64,000 nucleotides of DNA from Polyodon spathula (GCF_017654505.1 NC_054536.1:26974012-27038011); one strand, 5' to 3'; positions 12,696 through 24,276 are shown, counted from the stretch's first letter. Notes: generated from the letters alone by a model not told the origin. Translations and numbers: made by a program.

Positions 12696-12713
12696 GGGGG
12701 GGGGGGGGGGGGG
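12696..12713. repeat. G18 homopolymer
   Basis: A run of 18 G follows a short (GT)n stretch. It could form G-quadruplex-like structure or reflect sequencing slippage. Confidence 0.9.
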
Positions 12714-12934
12714 TGTTGTTTTTTGCACCAAATCTAAAATAACAACTTAAAAAAACATTAAATTAACTTGGACATTCGTGGTTGCCAGGATTACAATCCA
12801 CAAATCTATTTCAATGCACCATAGACACCAAGCACTAATCCAGTTTTATTGTTTCTTTTTTATAGTAGCAATGTACAATGAAGACTATGACAACCTAGAA
12901 ATTAAACAGTTCTAAAATATATCCTCTTTTGCTG

Positions 12935-12936
<2 letters not shown>

Positions 12937-12977
<41 letters not shown>

Positions 12978-12993
12978 TATATATATATATATA
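12937..12993. repeat. (TA)n microsatellite
   Basis: A TA array of about 57 bp with a single TAGA interruption. Confidence 0.95.
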
Positions 12994-13211
12994 ATAGACA
13001 GGTCTACTCGCTATCCGTTGAGACTGTTCATGTTCTACAAATAACTCCAGTTGCAGTCAACTACCACATGGTAGAGCCTTGTTATTTTTACCTTTAATTT
13101 TTATCACTTTGCATACTTTTAATTTAGTATAGTAACCCATATGAAAATAATTAACAAAAGGTGCGGTTTCTGGCTCTGCTGCAAACTGGTACTGTTTTGG
13201 GGGGAAATGAC

Positions 13212-13309
13212 GGCACACCGAGACATCTAAATTGGAAAATGGGGACGTCTGGTCACCCTAGGCACACCGAGACATCTAAATTTGAAAATGGGGACGTCTG
13301 GTCACCCTA
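13212..13309. repeat. Perfectly abutting 49-bp tandem duplication
   Basis: Two 49-bp units (13212-13260 and 13261-13309) differ at one position (ATTGG versus ATTTG). Each ends in GACGTCTGGTCACCCTA, which read in reverse is TAGGGTGACCAGACGTC, a sequence typical of hAT-type MITE ends. The low divergence indicates a recent local duplication. Confidence 0.85.
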
Positions 13310-16300
13310 GTTATGTGGCCTACATATTTACAGCATGTCAGATTCTATGGGAGGCCAGGGTTAAAATTCTGACATTTCTCCAGTACAAAGCAGCCCCTAC
13401 CAATGTAAATTTCAATGCAGATTACAATGAAATGGGAAAAAAACATTTTACTGATAAATAATTACGTAAGGGATAAAAAAACACTGCTTATTTTATGAAT
13501 GAACAAAACAAAAAAGTAAGGGAGACTTACTGTTTGTTTCCCTTGCTCTGAGGTCCGCTTGACACAGATTTAGGGGTTGGAAAGGGAGAGAAGTCTATCC
13601 TAATAATTTTATAAGTGGTGTTTTTGAGCATGTTATTTCCAGTACTAGCATTAAATAATTGCGCATTTATCACAGTTTTTGTTATTTGCTACTTTTTAAC
13701 TGCCTCCACTCCTACATTCTTGGTTCCACTTAAAACAAATAAACATATAAAATGCATACAAATCGAGAATACTGTCATATTTGACAATGTACATTCACAA
13801 GACTAGTACTGTAGTTACTGTAGTAACAGTCATCACTAAAATGGATGGTCTCTGTCTTATAATTGTTCCACTATAGCATACTGTAATAACTTATATTGAT
13901 GAACAGTTTTCTCAGCGCTGCCCATTAAAGCAGTGCTGACTGGGATGGTTCAGGTAAGTTAGCTTGTGTTGACGCACTTTTTCTTTTTAAATTTGAGTGC
14001 TGACTATCTGCTAACATGGGCATTCCTGTCAGCTTTAAAACTCTGTAGTCTTCTTTGATCTCTTTATGTTGGCACTGATTAAACATTCTTTGAAATACTC
14101 AGTACAGCACAGCTGTTTATTGTTACAAAAAGACAGTCTGTCATTAAAACAGAAATGTGATTTAATACACAAAACCATCCCTCTAATGGGAATCATGCTT
14201 CAACTTTGAAGTTCTGGCAATTTTAATGATGGCTCGTCTTCATTGCTTGGTTGTTGTGTACCTTAAGGCCAATAATATCTGACCTTGAGACAATGTCAGA
14301 ATCACTTTGAATCATCAAAAGCTGAATTTCTGAAGTTTTTTTTTTGTTTTGTTTTGTTTTTTAAATGACCACTCAGTGAGAACTGAGGTAGTAAATTTAA
14401 TTTCTCTACACAAAATCACAGGGGATAGAAATTATTAGTGGTCAATTCTAATCTTTCAAGCTTAGCTGGAGCCACTTCAATATAACTTGTTTTTGTTTGA
14501 TTACATCAAATGTCACCGTGCTGTTAAAATAAAAGTGTAACTAAGCCTGTAGTAATATCTGTAGGTATATCCTATGACATATTAAAATGACACTGAAATG
14601 TTACACACAATAACATTCCCTAGGAGCTCAGAAGAAAACTCAAAATCAAATAAATCAAAGAATGGAAAAAACTTGTTTATAAAATGCATTTGCATTTACG
14701 ACAGTGGGAAAAAAAAGACATGCATGGGTGATTTAGGTCATACATGTATTCTCTATCCATCTAATGTTAAACTATGTGGTTATGTAACAGTGACAGCTTT
14801 GTTAAGCATTTCTTGAGCGAAAAGAAAGCTTTACAAAGCCAATAAACCAACAGAGGATTCCTATTGGCCGGTAGTGATATCATACTGGTAAACAAATGCA
14901 AAATACATGCTTAAATCATAAAAGAGATAAGATTAGCTCTAATAAGCATACCTCTAAACAGACGGCCAAGGTCACCTTACACAGCAGGGTAAGCGCCATC
15001 CATACTGTTACTCCAAATATCATGATGTCATTGGCTATCTACAGACCCCAGCTGTTACAGACAGATATAACAAATATCAAGGGAGTAGGAATGATCTTTA
15101 AAAGACCAGTCATCTGAAACATGTGTGTCATTTTATTATCATCCTTTGTTTCCACAACTAAATACCTTTGCTTTGTTTGAAAGCAAAGGTATGTAGATAT
15201 TAACTGCAAGGAATGTGCCTAGGTACTAACCACAGGAGTTGAGTTATCTTTAGAAAATAAATGTGCAGGAGACATCACGGTAAAACCAAACAGTGTTCTT
15301 AAAAAAAAAAAATCACCAATCATGGAAACCGCCATCATTGCACTATAATGATACAAAATATAAACTGTACCAATTCTGTCATATTCCCCCCAAGAGCTGA
15401 CCTTGTTCAAATTGGAAAAGTGACTTGGGTCTTTCTTCAGCGTTGTATTGTCTACAATATAATCCTATTCTTTATGGAAATAAAACAGGGGGCCTGGAGT
15501 TGATTCTGAAACACAAAGCTTTAAGAAAAAAAGTTCAAGAAATAATTGAGAAGGGTAGCATTTTTAAGAGAAGGGTAATGTTATGTAGCATTGCTAATAA
15601 CAGCACAGCTACATTATCACTAAAGTATTTTCTTCTGGTATAAACATGATTTCCTGCCTAATTAAGATAAGTCAGAGCCTACTGCTATTTGCCTGTTTGA
15701 TTGAGACTTTTACCATTGCCAACACAGGACAGCTTTAAATCAAAAAGTAAATTATTTAATAAAACTCAAATTGTATTTTTAGATGGAACTGTAATTGTAC
15801 TGTAGCAGATGTTGCTTCACCTACAGGCCATGTCTGGTATACAGAACCCATTTTAATTCAACAGTGGTACCAGAGTCCAAACTGTTAAACAAACATGACC
15901 CCATAAGACAGGACTAATCAGATCCATTAATTATCTAAGCTAGGAAAAAGAGGCTGTAGCCAGTTGGAGCATCAAGACACAGACTTCCACTATGTTGGGC
16001 AATGGCGACAGGCAGATAACTGTTCCACACCAAGAGAGGAAGCCGGATACAGGCAAAAGTAGTGGGAGTGGAGCGACCAGTAAGAACAGGAGGGCGCCTC
16101 AACCCTTATGCACAGATCAGTTGGCCTCCAAATATTTTCTTTAAGTGATGGGTCCTCAATTGAGGAAAAGAAAATGTAACTACACATACCAGTATTAGAA
16201 AATACAGTCCATAACTGTTCTTTTGTATCATATTTCAACGCAGACTTTGTGAAACACCTCTGCCGCCATGTTGTTGGAAAGATAAACACGTTGTATTTAC

Positions 16301-17820
16301 AACTACTTGAAAAAGCAAGATATTTTGCTATTTAATAAATTAATGTTTACCTTGAAACTGACAGTACTTTGGTTATATATAATTTGCTATATACCTTGGC
16401 ACTGGTCCAAAGCCAAGTAGAAAGACTACACAAATCTTGTCTTTAAGAGATCTCAGCAAGGTGAAGAGAAGGCAGGCTTGTTCCCATGTGATTGCTTACT
16501 TTTCATTCTGAATTCTATATTGGCACAGTTGTTTTTACATTTATGAATGCTAAACAGCCAAATATGTATAGCCTACATATCTAATCATCTCAAAATAGCT
16601 GCGTGTTAACATGGGCATGTTACTATTTTTCTCTATATTAAAAAATAAATAAATAAATACAAGCCCTTTTTAGTTTTATTGCACAGCATCCTCCAAAAGG
16701 CTTGAGTGTATTATTTATGCACCGCAACACCACTTTAAAATGAGTCAGAAGGCACCAATAATTTCTCTTTAAGCAAATGAAAAAAAGGTGTGAAAACAAA
16801 CCAGACTGCCAAATGGATGCCACTTAATTCAAACACTTCTTATTAAATTCACATGGACTTCCTTTTAGAGTTGAAACAGTGAATTGTGGTGGTTTACTAC
16901 TGAAATGTACTGGGTACCAATCCAACTAACACTTAAGGACAACTGTCAGCTTTAATATGAAAGACAAAATGACAGTTATGTCTAAGATTTGAAATGGTAG
17001 CAGCAATAAAGGAGATTCCAAAGTAGAAAATCCTTGTTGCTGGTAAACTCTGGAAGAAGCACACTAAAGTCAACTGGCTCCCTTACAAGGCCATTCTTTT
17101 GTTGGGACCTAATGACCCATTTCTACAATTGCCTTCAGGGTTAACGTGTGGAACCAAGGCCATTAAAGCTGGAGACACATATTAACAAGAGGTGTATGCA
17201 GTCCATTGACACTGCACCAGCTGTAAAAATGCTTTGAATGCTAGGCCTTTCTTTTACAGGGTGTAAATTGATTGTTTTTTATGGGAAAAGCACCCGTTTA
17301 TTGGAGTAACTCAAAGCTTGTATAAAACACACTATTTTAATGTATATGTCTGGTTAAACAGAACAACCAAGAGAAAGTGTCCCAGTGTAAACTGTGCTTA
17401 ACACTTTTAAACAAGTGTTCCAGTAACATGCATCCCTAGCCATGGCTGTATATGTAAAATTGGAACACTTAGTTAATATGATCAATTTGATCCCCATCTC
17501 CCCAGATCCTGATTTTCTTAAAGAGTAACATTACCAAGTTTGATAACAATTGAACAATTTTCAAGTTTAGTACACAAATGTATCTGCAAATGCATTAATC
17601 AACATGTTAGTAATAATAAGTAATCTTTATCTAAAGTTTACTGCAGCTTTTTAAAACACAAGTCCATGGAATCTCTTATCCACATTTCTGACATCATTAA
17701 ATAGAAGTAAAATTAGCTTCTGCATTACAATATTATTTTAAAGAATCAATACTGGCCCATACAATATCAATTCTCAGGTGGAAGGGAAATAAAATCATCA
17801 GTGTTATTTGTTAATCATTC
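13310..17820. other. Unannotated AT-rich sequence
   Basis: No gene was identified. It contains a perfect 13-bp hairpin at 15162-15192. A plus-strand frame opening at about 15990 (MLGNGDRQITVPHQ) has no similarity that I recognise. Confidence 0.4.
15162..15192. other. Perfect 13-bp hairpin
   Basis: ATACCTTTGCTTT is followed by loop GTTTG and its exact reverse complement AAAGCAAAGGTAT. It lies in AT-rich non-coding sequence, and no function is known. Confidence 0.8.
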
Positions 17821-18011
17821 TTACAGCTCCAGTGGATTCAGCTGGAATCTATCAGAGCCAATATTTGCCCACAGTGATATGATATCACGTGGAGTCTGAT
17901 CTTGTCCGATCACAGATGCACAGTGCTGCAGTAAGGTAAAGTAAGGTCCCTCTGGTGCCCTCTGATGTCTGGTTGTGGTGTACTCGGGGCACTTACCAAT
18001 TGGAGGTGCCA
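17821..18011 (-). CDS. Probable terminal exon of an unidentified host gene
   Basis: On the minus strand a pyrimidine-rich stretch ends in CATAAG, a possible acceptor, and an open frame of about 63 codons follows. It begins APPIGKCPEY, includes YFTLLQHCASVIGQD, and ends QLNPLEL at a TAA stop (17823-17821). The two bases after the acceptor (TG) complete a Val codon with the single G left by the donor of the 19228-19450 exon, so the two segments join in phase. Codon composition is balanced and GC content is higher than the flanks. I do not recognise the protein. Known: nothing. Inferred: the C-terminus of a cytosolic or nuclear helical protein. It might instead be a chance frame. Confidence 0.45.
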
Positions 18012-18942
18012 CTTATGGATGAGAAGTAAAACTTTTGTAAAACAGTAAATGACAACTCTTTTTACTTAAATCTAATACTTCACTGACAAGTGTCAAAATA
18101 AAATAAGGTTCACAACAAAATGTGGAAGTCCTACATGGCACACCAAAGACGACACTTGCTGAAACATTTCTCTGACTTAGTTTTTAGTATACCAGTCTTC
18201 GTTAGGGTTAAAGAGGATCTTGGATTTATTTCCACAACCCTGGCTTTTATGCCATTCCCAATCATCAGTCCTCCAGATATGAGGATAATCCTGACAGCAG
18301 AACAATGGAATGCTCTGTCGAGGAACCTCCCAGGGTCTGTGAACTTACAAACAACACAGTGTACAGCACCGACAAGTTACTGGACTAAGCAGCAGTAGTC
18401 AGCTCCGGCAATTCAATCTACACAGTCAGCAATCTTTAAAATGTTCCAGCTAAAAACAAAACAAGTACTAATGACCATTGTCTAATGACCAGCACAGACC
18501 TTAACTATTACCTTCTTTCTTGAGTTGATTCCAACATCATAAACTAAACACCAAATGCCTGTCTTTAGGAATTGGAAACAAAAGCGCTAAGGCATAGGTC
18601 CTTCAGTACAACAAACAGCAGCTGTATCAGACAGGGAGATGGTTTATGCCTTCGATTATTACATAGCTGAGAACCACAGCATCCTGTGCGAAGTCCCACA
18701 GTTTCTCAAATAATCGTCTTGTTGGCAACAATACCCAACCTTTGAGAGTAGAGGAATTTATAAAAAAAAAAAAAAAAAGGGTGGGGGGGGGGGGGGGGGG
18801 TTGTCATAGGGGTTGAGGAATTACACTTGTCTTACGACTTGGAACAGGATTTTGACATTTGTTACATTTAAAATGGTGTAACCCTTGTGTATCAGCAAAT
18901 CAGTGGGTTTTCCTTGACTGTTTATGGTTTCCTGTTTCTCAG
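18012..18942. other. Probable intron of the minus-strand gene
   Basis: It contains a plus-strand open frame (18120-18398) without recognisable domains and an A17-G18 double homopolymer at 18762-18800. Confidence 0.4.
18762..18800. repeat. A17-GGGT-G18 homopolymer pair
   Basis: An A tract is followed directly by a long G tract. Similar A-then-G junctions occur near 24950 and at 38963-38987. Confidence 0.9.
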
Positions 18943-19068
18943 ACTGAACAAGCAGGTTCCCCAGAAGAAGTTCAGACTATAATACAGCACCTAGCTTCCA
19001 ATATACCCCAGTACTGCCCTGGAGAGACAAACCTCCTGGAAAGGGTATACCAGTCCATTAGGGACTGA
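18943..19068 (+). CDS. Candidate terminal exon of a plus-strand gene
   Basis: A strong acceptor context (GGTTTCCTGTTTCTCAG) precedes an open frame beginning TEQAGSPEEVQTII and ending NLLERVYQSIRD, followed by TGA at 19066-19068. The segment is acidic and helix-like and lacks stops for 41 codons. No upstream plus-strand exon was found to join it. If real, the gene would overlap the 3' part of the minus-strand gene in convergent orientation. I do not recognise it. A chance frame after a chance acceptor remains possible. Confidence 0.35.
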   Translation, partial: TEQAGSPEEVQTIIQHLASNIPQYCPGETNLLERVYQSIRD

Positions 19069-19227
19069 GCCATCATAACACCAGGCTCCAGAACAGACAT
19101 CAAATTCTCACTGCCACAGTGACAAGGTATCATGTAAAGTTTCAAAAATGTGTTTCTCTAAATGACTGGTACCAAAAAAGCCTAGGTAAGGTACGCTACC
19201 TCCCCACATTATACAGTTTACTCTTAC

Positions 19228-19450
19228 CTGGCAATACAATAGGTGTCTGTGCGTTCCCTTCAGCGGAGAGTGTTAGCCGTCCTCCTTTGCCGATCCTGTC
19301 GCAGAGCAATGTGATGTGCTTCTTCAGCTTGCTGGTGTCTCTGGGCATGGTCAAGTGGCTGGTTAAGTTCAGGGCCTGGTCCTTTGGACTCTTGGACAAG
19401 CAAGTCCTCAGGAGGTGGGTGACAGCTGCATCCACGCTCTCTTCCCAGCC
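19228..19450 (-). CDS. Probable internal exon of an unidentified host gene
   Basis: The minus strand has the acceptor TTCTCATTGTAACAG, 74 full codons plus one base, then the donor GTAAGAGT. The peptide starts GWEESVDAAVTHLLRTC, continues with LTMPRDTSKLKKHITLL, and ends AQTPIVLP. It is leucine-rich and amphipathic, as in helical-repeat or scaffold proteins. The exon begins in phase 0 and leaves one base, which matches the start phase of the 17821-18011 segment. GC content rises above the flanks. No family could be named. This is one of the best-supported host coding segments in the window. Confidence 0.65.
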
Positions 19451-19753
19451 CTGTTACAATGAGAATTAAAATTTTCTTGTAAAATCAACTTAACAAATTT
19501 TTGCTGTAATTAAAAAAAAATTAAGCCAAGGAGACAAAAGTTTCAGCTAGTGCCTTCATCAGTGTGATGATGCATCAGTTTAATCTTACTCTGATCAGAT
19601 TACATGTACTTGCATGTAATCATGATTTTTCTGTATGATGAACAAAAACTGTTTAGAAAAACACTTTCTTTTGGCATATTACATTAACTGAATATCAAAT
19701 GTAAGTTTAATTTGTGTTTCAATGGCCCTGCTGATCAGACTGCACTAATAGAA
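19451..19753. other. Unannotated intronic sequence
   Basis: AT-rich, with no signal recognised. Confidence 0.4.
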
Positions 19754-20004
19754 TGTGGCAGTGTGCTCCGCCCCTGTGTGTATTTTGTGTTATATGCTGC
19801 ATGTGGTGTGTTAATGTTGGTGTACAGGTTTGTGTAGCATGAGTGATTTAAAATATATAGTTGCATTTAGGCATTGGGATTGCACTTCACTTCATGTCCA
19901 TTTAAAGTATTTAATAGTATGTGAGCACAGGGATTGCACAAATTAGTTCACGTGCTGGGATTCAAGTGAATAATTAATTAGTAATTGAATCCCGGAAAAC
20001 AACA

Positions 20005-20162
<158 letters not shown>

Positions 20163-20617
20163 TGAAAGATCCTCGCTCTCTCACGATTCGTTTTCCCTTT
20201 AAAACAAGACCCAGGAAACAGAAATTGATTTTTATGGCGCTTGCGCGCACTTTTAGTAAACACAAATCAAAAAACAAACAAACAAACACCTAGCTCCTTC
20301 TTGGAGCACTAACTAACACCAGCCGTAATCTAACTCAAGCAGGACGGCTAAGCCGTTTACCTGTCACACACAAAAAAAAACACACACACAAGGTCTTCAC
20401 ACTCTACCTTGTACTACAATTGCGCACACCTACAATCGGGCTCCTCACACACCAGCAGCCCCGAACAGACTGGCTGGTCTCTATAAATACCCTGCACCTG
20501 GCTCTAATTTACAATTAACACCAGGTGCAGGGGATAACTAATAATTAAACAAAAACCCGATGTGCATTTTCACATGTTTTCTGCAGGGAAGGATTTTAAC
20601 CCCCTCCCTGCCATCTT
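20163..20617 (-). mobile_element. LTR-like insertion within the older LTR
   Basis: The segment lies between two (TA)n arrays inside the older LTR. On the minus strand it starts TGGCAGGGAGGGGGTTAAAA, contains a CACCTGG...CCAGGTG inverted pair around 20480-20530 and a TATAAATA-like box near 20482-20489, and runs into a T-rich stretch. This resembles the U3/R part of a fish LTR. No internal coding region or target duplication was found. Confidence 0.4.
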
Positions 20618-20619
20618 AC

Positions 20620-20679
<60 letters not shown>
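20620..20679. repeat. (TA)n microsatellite
   Basis: About 60 bp of TA repeats with one phase break. Confidence 0.95.
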
Positions 20680-20680
<1 letters not shown>

Positions 20681-21520
20681 TGCACATTTTACTCACTCGG
20701 GGTTGAGTGTTCGTGACTGGAGAACGGGTATGGAGCAGAGAGTAAAAAAAAGTAAGAGAAAAGAAATAATAAATAATTGCTACAACATGTTGGAAGCACC
20801 AGCATTGTATTTATTTGTCTGTTCGTCCACTGTTTGTTGAGTGTTAGTCTGTTTTGTCTGTCTGTTTCGGCCAATGCATCGTTTTCTTTTACAAAGTGTT
20901 TTTGTCTGTTTAAACTTTTTATTTTGCAATAAATGCACTGAGCGCTGCAAAACCTCCTAATCAGAATTGATATTTAATCTGAACCATTGTCACTGTAGAA
21001 ACTTAAAAATAAAAAAAAATGGTAAGCGTGTAAATCATTTACAACAGCCTCTAATCTTAATTAAAATAGCTATTACTGAAAAATAAAGCAAATAGCCAGA
21101 GCATTTTTAGCACGGTACTGATTACGATCTGTACTCCACACAAACCATTAATCTTAACAGGGTCCTGTCCCAACTGATTCGGATTAACGATAGCACTATG
21201 TAACACAATTTGTGTTCCTGGGTAGTAAGTATTATTTCCTAATTGCTTATGCCTCAAAAGTATAGAAAATGGCTATTATTCCCCACAAACTTTGCTTTTG
21301 TGACCAAGACAGTGATATTTTGAAATGTACCTATTTCCAATGAGAAAACGGGCGAATGTGTCTTTTCGTTCGTTCAGTCAGAAAAAAACAACATATGAAT
21401 CCAAATTAACATGTATTTATACTAAAGTAATACAAAAAAGACTACAAAAAAATTAGAAGTGAACAGTTTTCGAGATTTACGATTATTCTGTAAATCACTT
21501 TCACGAATCAGCCCCCAAAT

Positions 21521-22183
21521 CTAGCCTCCCATTATGTTCTCGTTATACTGTCCTTGGTAGCGGCGTTCAAAGTCCAGTATATATTGGTGGAAGCGCTCGC
21601 CTTGCTCCTCCGAGTACGCTCCCATGTTCTCCTTCAGTTTATCAAGATGAGCATCAAGGATATGGACTTTGAGGGACATCCTACAGCCCATTGTGCCGTA
21701 GTTCTTCACCAGAGTCTCAACAAGCTCCACATAGTTTTCGGCCTTGTGATTGCCCAGGAAGCCCCGAACCACTGCGACAAAGCTGTTCCAAACCGCTTTC
21801 TCCTTACTAGTGAGCTTCTTGGGGAATTAATTGCACTCCAGGATCTTCTTTATCTGTGGTCCGACGAAGACACTGGCTTTGACCTTTGCCTCAGACAGCT
21901 TAGGGAAGAAGTCTTGAAGGTACTTGAAGGCTGCCGACTCCTTATCTAGAGCTCTGACAAATTGTTTCATAAGGCCCAATTTGATGTGCAGTGGTGGCAT
22001 CAGCACCTTCCGGGAGTCCACTAGTGGCTCCCACTTGACGTTGTTCCTCCCCACAGACAACTCAGTCCGCTGTGGCCAGTCCCGCCTGTGGTAGTGCGCC
22101 TTGGTGTCCTTGCTGTCCCAAAGGCAAAGATAGCAGGGAAACTTGGTAAAACCGCCTTGGAGACCCATCAGGAATGCCACCAT
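21521..22183 (-). pseudogene. Transposon-encoded protein of unclassified family, 3' part, two nonsense mutations
   Basis: The frame reads MGLQGGFTKFPCYLCLWD, then PPLHIKLGLMKQFV, FVGPQIKKILECN, FLGNHKAENYVELV, MSLKVHILDAHLDKL and EEQGERFHQYILDFE. From memory, these blocks recur in a repetitive protein of fish and arthropod genomes that is usually annotated as uncharacterized. A TAA interrupts the frame after ECN (about 21826), where neighbouring copies should have a sense codon. A TAG ends it at 21521 although the same frame continues with IWGLIRESDL. The N-terminal part is absent, and the frame opens only about 19 codons upstream of the first ATG. The ERFHQ and HLD motifs could be catalytic, but that is a guess. 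It lies between the terminal inverted repeats of the 21194-22524 element. Confidence 0.65.
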
Positions 22184-22274
22184 TGCAACCTCCTGATGCC
22201 ATCTCAGAAAAATGCAGATATGTATCCACTTAGGCAGCTGGAACTAAACTGAACTGGTGGGCTTAAGGCCCCTG

Positions 22275-22371
22275 TATTTATAGTACTATTTATATTACTG
22301 GAAAGTTCTAGAAAGTTCTAGAAGTTACTCCAAGTTTACTCAGCACTGAATCTATCCGGAATGTTCTGGAA
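22275..22371 (-). promoter_or_regulatory. Heat-shock-type promoter: HSE clusters and TATA boxes
   Basis: Positions 22301-22323 read GAA-ag-TTC-ta-GAA-ag-TTC-ta-GAA, five contiguous perfect heat-shock-factor half-sites. Further one-mismatch units extend it on both sides. A second element at 22359-22371 reads GAA-tg-TTC-tg-GAA. On the minus strand, downstream of both, are two TATAAATA boxes (22294-22287 and 22282-22275). The first ATG of the minus-strand transposon gene is at 22183, about 90 bp further on. The order HSE, TATA, gene matches classical hsp promoters. Activity is inferred, not shown. Confidence 0.7.
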
Positions 22372-22524
22372 AATAGGTAAATTTCAAAATATCACTGTAC
22401 TGGTCACAAAAGCCAAGTTTGTGGGGAATAATAGCAATTTTCTATACTTTTGAGGTATAAACAATTAGGAAATAACACTTACTACCCAGGAACCAAAAAA
22501 AAATTAAAAATTTGTTACACGGTG

Positions 22525-23402
22525 TAGTCTACATGTTAAACGTTTTAAATGTATGCGTCTAATTTCTGTTATGGCCAAATTCCGCCAGGGGATTACCTGG
22601 TTCCAGATACTTTTCCTCTTGCTTATCCGTGAACTGGTCAAGCTTTATGGACACATTGAGGGAAAAAAAAACGCTATCTTTGATCATTAAGGCCTAGCCT
22701 CGATTAGTTCTAAACTCCTCTTCCATCCCCGCCGATTTGGAAGGTATTTTTTTCTTGGTCAGGGCTGATAAACATTGGCAGGCAGTGAGGGGGGAACCCA
22801 GTGCTGAACTTGTTTACTTCATTCCAGGAATTTTAAAGATAAAGTTAACTGGGATTTATTGTTCCTCAGTCACAATGAACGTCATTGGAGACATTGTTAC
22901 AGTCTTAAGGAAATGTTTTTTTGGTTGCTGCCCCTATACGTTTACCTAATCATTAAAAGATTATTCATGGCTTTTAAAACTGCACTTCACAGAACATCTA
23001 TTTTTACTCCAACCCTGACCTTTGGGGCCTATCCTTGTAACCCCCCCCCCCCCAAAAGTCATTAGTCTGCAGGGCAGTACATTCATGTTCTGCTCTTCAT
23101 TATAACAAGGACCCCCTGTGCAGAACTTCTTTCCAGAATGGCTTGCTGACAGGTGCTTTGGCCACAGGCCAATCTGCTGGCCCTGTTGCCATGTAGATGT
23201 AGAGTCCAGGAGGAGACAATGGCAGGCAATCAAGCAGTTAATAATGATTACAGGGCAGAGACTGCAATTCCTAGAATGTACAGTGTTTCCTTACTCAATT
23301 AAATGGTAACACTAATAACCAACCACCTTACATAAAAAAAAAAAAAAAAAAAAAAAAAACAGTGGATTACAGTCTAAACTCAATTTTGATAGACACCTTA
23401 GA
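22525..23402. other. Unannotated sequence with homopolymers
   Basis: It contains C13 at 23041-23053 and A26 at 23334-23359. No gene was recognised. Confidence 0.5.
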
Positions 23403-23842
23403 CCCAGGGTCGACCCATATTTAGGTCTGCAACCCCGCTCACATTTGCGTTTTTTAAGGCGCCTTTGCGTGTTCACATATGTGACTGAAAAGCAGGCCTA
23501 AAATGTGGCAAACTGCTTGGTTTTTTTTGTTGTTGTTTTTTTTATTTGTTGTTTCTTTTTTTCAATGCGTGTCAGTAAGATACACTTCTATGGTATATAT
23601 TAAAAAAAAAAAAAAACATTATTAACTATTTTTACTTACTGTTATGGTGTGTAACAGGGTGATGGTCCGAGCTTTACCCCCCACCCACAATCACATTATT
23701 CTCTTAAGAACAAGGAGGTATAACGCACGAAACAGCAACTTGCTAGTCTTGACAGGTATAAATATTTATTTTCGTAAAGGATACTTCACTTAGATTTCAA
23801 ATGACTATCAGGTAGTACAGAATCATGGGGTTTCCATGAAAG

Positions 23843-23862
23843 TTTTTTTTTTTTTTTTTTTT
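23843..23862. repeat. T20 homopolymer
   Basis: A run of about 20 T. Confidence 0.9.
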
Positions 23863-24221
23863 AACTGGAGACGTTTACACGAGAAAAACGTCTTGTGTTA
23901 AATGCTTTTTTTGGATTTCCATTCACTCAGTTTATTTTACTCAAGTAAACTAGGCTTTTCACCCGACGTAATGCAAATGAATGGGAAAGGTGGGGGTCAA
24001 TATGTAAATTAGCTATGCGTAAAGTACTCTTGGGCCCGGCTGGTTAATAATGTGTTTTAATGCTCTTGCCCAAATTGCTTTTCAAATGTCATTAGTAGTG
24101 AATACTGTTTCAACTAATGTATCTTACGACTCATTAATTAAAAATAAACTTTGAGGTATAAAATGAAACTGACCAACAAGTATTGTAGATCAGCATGGCT
24201 GAGTGGAGACCAGTGGAGACA

Positions 24222-24222
<1 letters not shown>

Positions 24223-24271
<49 letters not shown>
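24223..24271. repeat. (TA)n microsatellite
   Basis: About 49 bp of TA repeats. Confidence 0.95.

Positions 24272-24276
<5 letters not shown>

Larger units (their letters stand above)
21194..22524 (-). mobile_element. DNA transposon with ~150-bp terminal inverted repeats (CACTA/CMC-like)
   Basis: The left end (21194-21342) and the reverse complement of the right end (22372-22524) match almost throughout. Shared blocks include TTCCTGGGTAGTAAGT, TTATTTCCTAATTG, CTCAAAAGTATAGAAAAT, CTATTATTCCCCACAAACTT, GCTTTTGTGACC and CAGTGATATTTTGAAAT. The ends read CACTATGTAACA and CACCGTGTAACA. TAG flanks both sides, fitting a 3-bp target duplication. CACTA-like ends plus a 3-bp duplication suggest the CMC superfamily; that is inference. 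A minus-strand gene occupies the interior, with a promoter-like region before it. Confidence 0.7.

Noticed and set aside
15990..16145. Plus-strand frame starting MLGNGDRQITVPHQ
   Set aside because: It looks protein-like for 50 codons, but there is no donor, acceptor or homology to support it.
18120..18398. 92-codon plus-strand frame
   Set aside because: No recognisable domain and no link to the nearby terminal-exon candidate.
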